6,055 nucleotides of DNA, taken from NCBI GenBank assembly GCA_034430275.1, contig DAOUEW010000124.1:1-6055 (forward strand), given 5' to 3'. The notes below the pieces were generated by a model. The model saw nothing but the letters and a program-made list of their open reading frames with translations, searched no databases and had not been told where the DNA came from. A program made the translations under genes and the position numbers. Source of the DNA: JAUVXJ01 sp034430275 (GTDB lineage: Bacteria; Chloroflexota; Anaerolineae; UBA7937; B3-Chlor). Shown here in pieces: positions 5,651 through 6,055 of the stretch (position 1 is the first letter of the stretch; every line of letters starts with the position of its first letter).

Positions 5651-5657
5651 ACCTCCT
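5651..5657 (-). promoter_or_regulatory. Ribosome binding site of the dehydrogenase gene
   Basis: AGGAGGT on the minus strand, 7 nt before the ATG at 5643. It fixes the start, against the longer open frame reaching 5754. Confidence 0.8.
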
Positions 5658-5666
5658 GTCGATACG

Positions 5667-5697
5667 CCCACCTCTCAAATGCTGACGTACGGGTGGG
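5667..5697 (-). other. Possible stem-loop in the dehydrogenase 5' leader
   Basis: CCCACC (5667-5672) and GGTGGG (5692-5697) can pair as a 6-bp GC-rich stem with a 19-nt loop in the leader RNA. The stem ends 10 nt upstream of the AGGAGGT ribosome site. It could affect translation or be chance. I recognise no riboswitch class here. Confidence 0.3.
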
Positions 5698-5725
5698 TTC
5701 ACAAGATTGCCGCAAAGCAGGGCAG

Positions 5726-5754
5726 ATTATAGCCCATCGAGCTTTCGTTCTCAA
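5726..5754 (-). promoter_or_regulatory. Near-consensus sigma-70-type promoter for the dehydrogenase gene
   Basis: Minus strand: TTGAGA at 5754-5749 (5 of 6 to the -35 consensus), a 17-bp spacer, and TATAAT at 5731-5726 (6 of 6 to the -10 consensus). Transcription would begin near 5719, giving a leader of roughly 75 nt before the ATG at 5643. The position right after a terminator and before the first gene of the cluster supports it. Confidence 0.75.
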
Positions 5755-5760
5755 ACAACG

Positions 5761-5784
5761 AGGGCCCGCGAGTGCGCGGGCCCT
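5761..5784 (-). terminator. Hairpin terminator after the META-domain gene
   Basis: A perfect 10-bp inverted repeat (AGGGCCCGCG / CGCGGGCCCT) with a 4-nt loop, all GC except the outermost pair. Read on the minus strand it lies 47 bp past the META gene stop and is followed by CGTTGTTTGAG, a weakly T-rich tail. On the plus strand the following GTCTATCTCG is poorer. I read it as an intrinsic terminator for the META-domain transcript; the interrupted T tract lowers certainty. Confidence 0.7.
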
Positions 5785-5831
5785 GTCTATCTCGAGGCAC
5801 CAAAGAACAATGTATCGATGGTGACCGACGC

Positions 5832-6055
5832 CTACTCCGCAGGCCCAAACGTAAGCGTTTCCCCATCCGGTCTCGTCATCTGCAACTGCCCATGACTGAC
5901 GCGGAAGGTCGTGACGCCGGAAAGGTACTCCAGGTAGGTCTGCTCCTGCTGCATGATCCCCTCGGGGTCCATACAGGCCATCTCCGTCCAGAAGATGTTG
6001 CCCAGGGAAATGGTTTCCCCCTTCACCTCATACGACCCTCCATAGGTGTTGCAAC
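5832..6055 (-). CDS. META/HslJ-like domain protein, C-terminal part (5' end beyond window)
   Basis: The frame enters from the right edge and ends with TAG at 5834-5832, giving 73 visible residues. The first, CNTYGGSYEVKG, match the GCNxYxG-type signature of the META domain (Pfam META, DUF306, as in E. coli HslJ). Next come ISLGNIFWTEMACMDPEGIMQQEQTYLEYL and a closing beta-hairpin (FRVSHGQLQMTRPDGETLTF), the normal end of such a domain. META proteins are usually exported or lipid-anchored small beta-rich proteins linked to stress or envelope functions, often with poorly known roles. A GTG at 6026 could open a 64-residue frame, but the upstream residues are clearly domain sequence, so the gene is truncated by the window. 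A strong hairpin lies 47 bp past its stop. It is probably not in the same transcript as the metabolic cluster. Confidence 0.85.
   Translation of the reverse strand, partial: CNTYGGSYEVKGETISLGNIFWTEMACMDPEGIMQQEQTYLEYLSGVTTFRVSHGQLQMTRPDGETLTFGPAE

Overview
This GC-rich bacterial window carries a run of metabolic genes on the minus strand, read from right to left, with part of an unrelated gene at each edge. The ornithine carbamoyltransferase (SLRTR and SPAEV sequence), the META-domain protein and the hairpin-forming intergenic repeats remind me of Chloroflexota (Anaerolineae/Dehalococcoidia-like) genomes. That placement is an impression of moderate-to-low confidence. It does not rest on a marker gene.

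Layout, right to left on the minus strand. (1) 6055-5832 is the C-terminal part of a META/HslJ-like domain protein. A perfect 10-bp GC-rich hairpin follows at 5784-5761 and probably ends its transcript. (2) A near-consensus sigma-70-type promoter (TTGAGA, 17 bp, TATAAT) sits at 5754-5726, its -35 touching the terminator tail. It drives a saccharopine/lysine dehydrogenase-family oxidoreductase (5643-4408). (3) A 376-bp gap (4032-4407) is almost entirely repeats: a composite of about 168 bp occurs twice in tandem. (4) 4031-2913 is a PLP-dependent class I/II aminotransferase. (5) A 302-bp gap (2611-2912) holds three copies of the same hairpin repeat that occurs in the first gap, one of them inverted. 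(6) 2610-1645 is an ornithine carbamoyltransferase-like enzyme. It overlaps by 4 bp (ATGA) the start of a URO-D superfamily protein (1648-656), which is followed after 23 bp by a RidA-type imine/enamine deaminase (632-252). The last 72 codons of an unrecognised plus-strand gene (1-221) converge on ridA.

How the genes may work together (inference): an NAD(P)-dependent amino-acid dehydrogenase, a PLP aminotransferase, a carbamoyltransferase and an imine-hydrolysing RidA are what one would expect for handling a basic amino acid such as lysine or ornithine. RidA would remove reactive imine by-products. The URO-D-like protein, translationally coupled to the carbamoyltransferase, has no obvious place in this scheme, so it is the most open part of the cluster.

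The points most worth a second look are substitutions at carbamoyl-phosphate-binding positions of the carbamoyltransferase, the URO-D-like protein lacking the usual HxC motif, and the hairpin repeat family whose copies show compensatory base changes. I see no CRISPR array, transposase, tRNA or rRNA.
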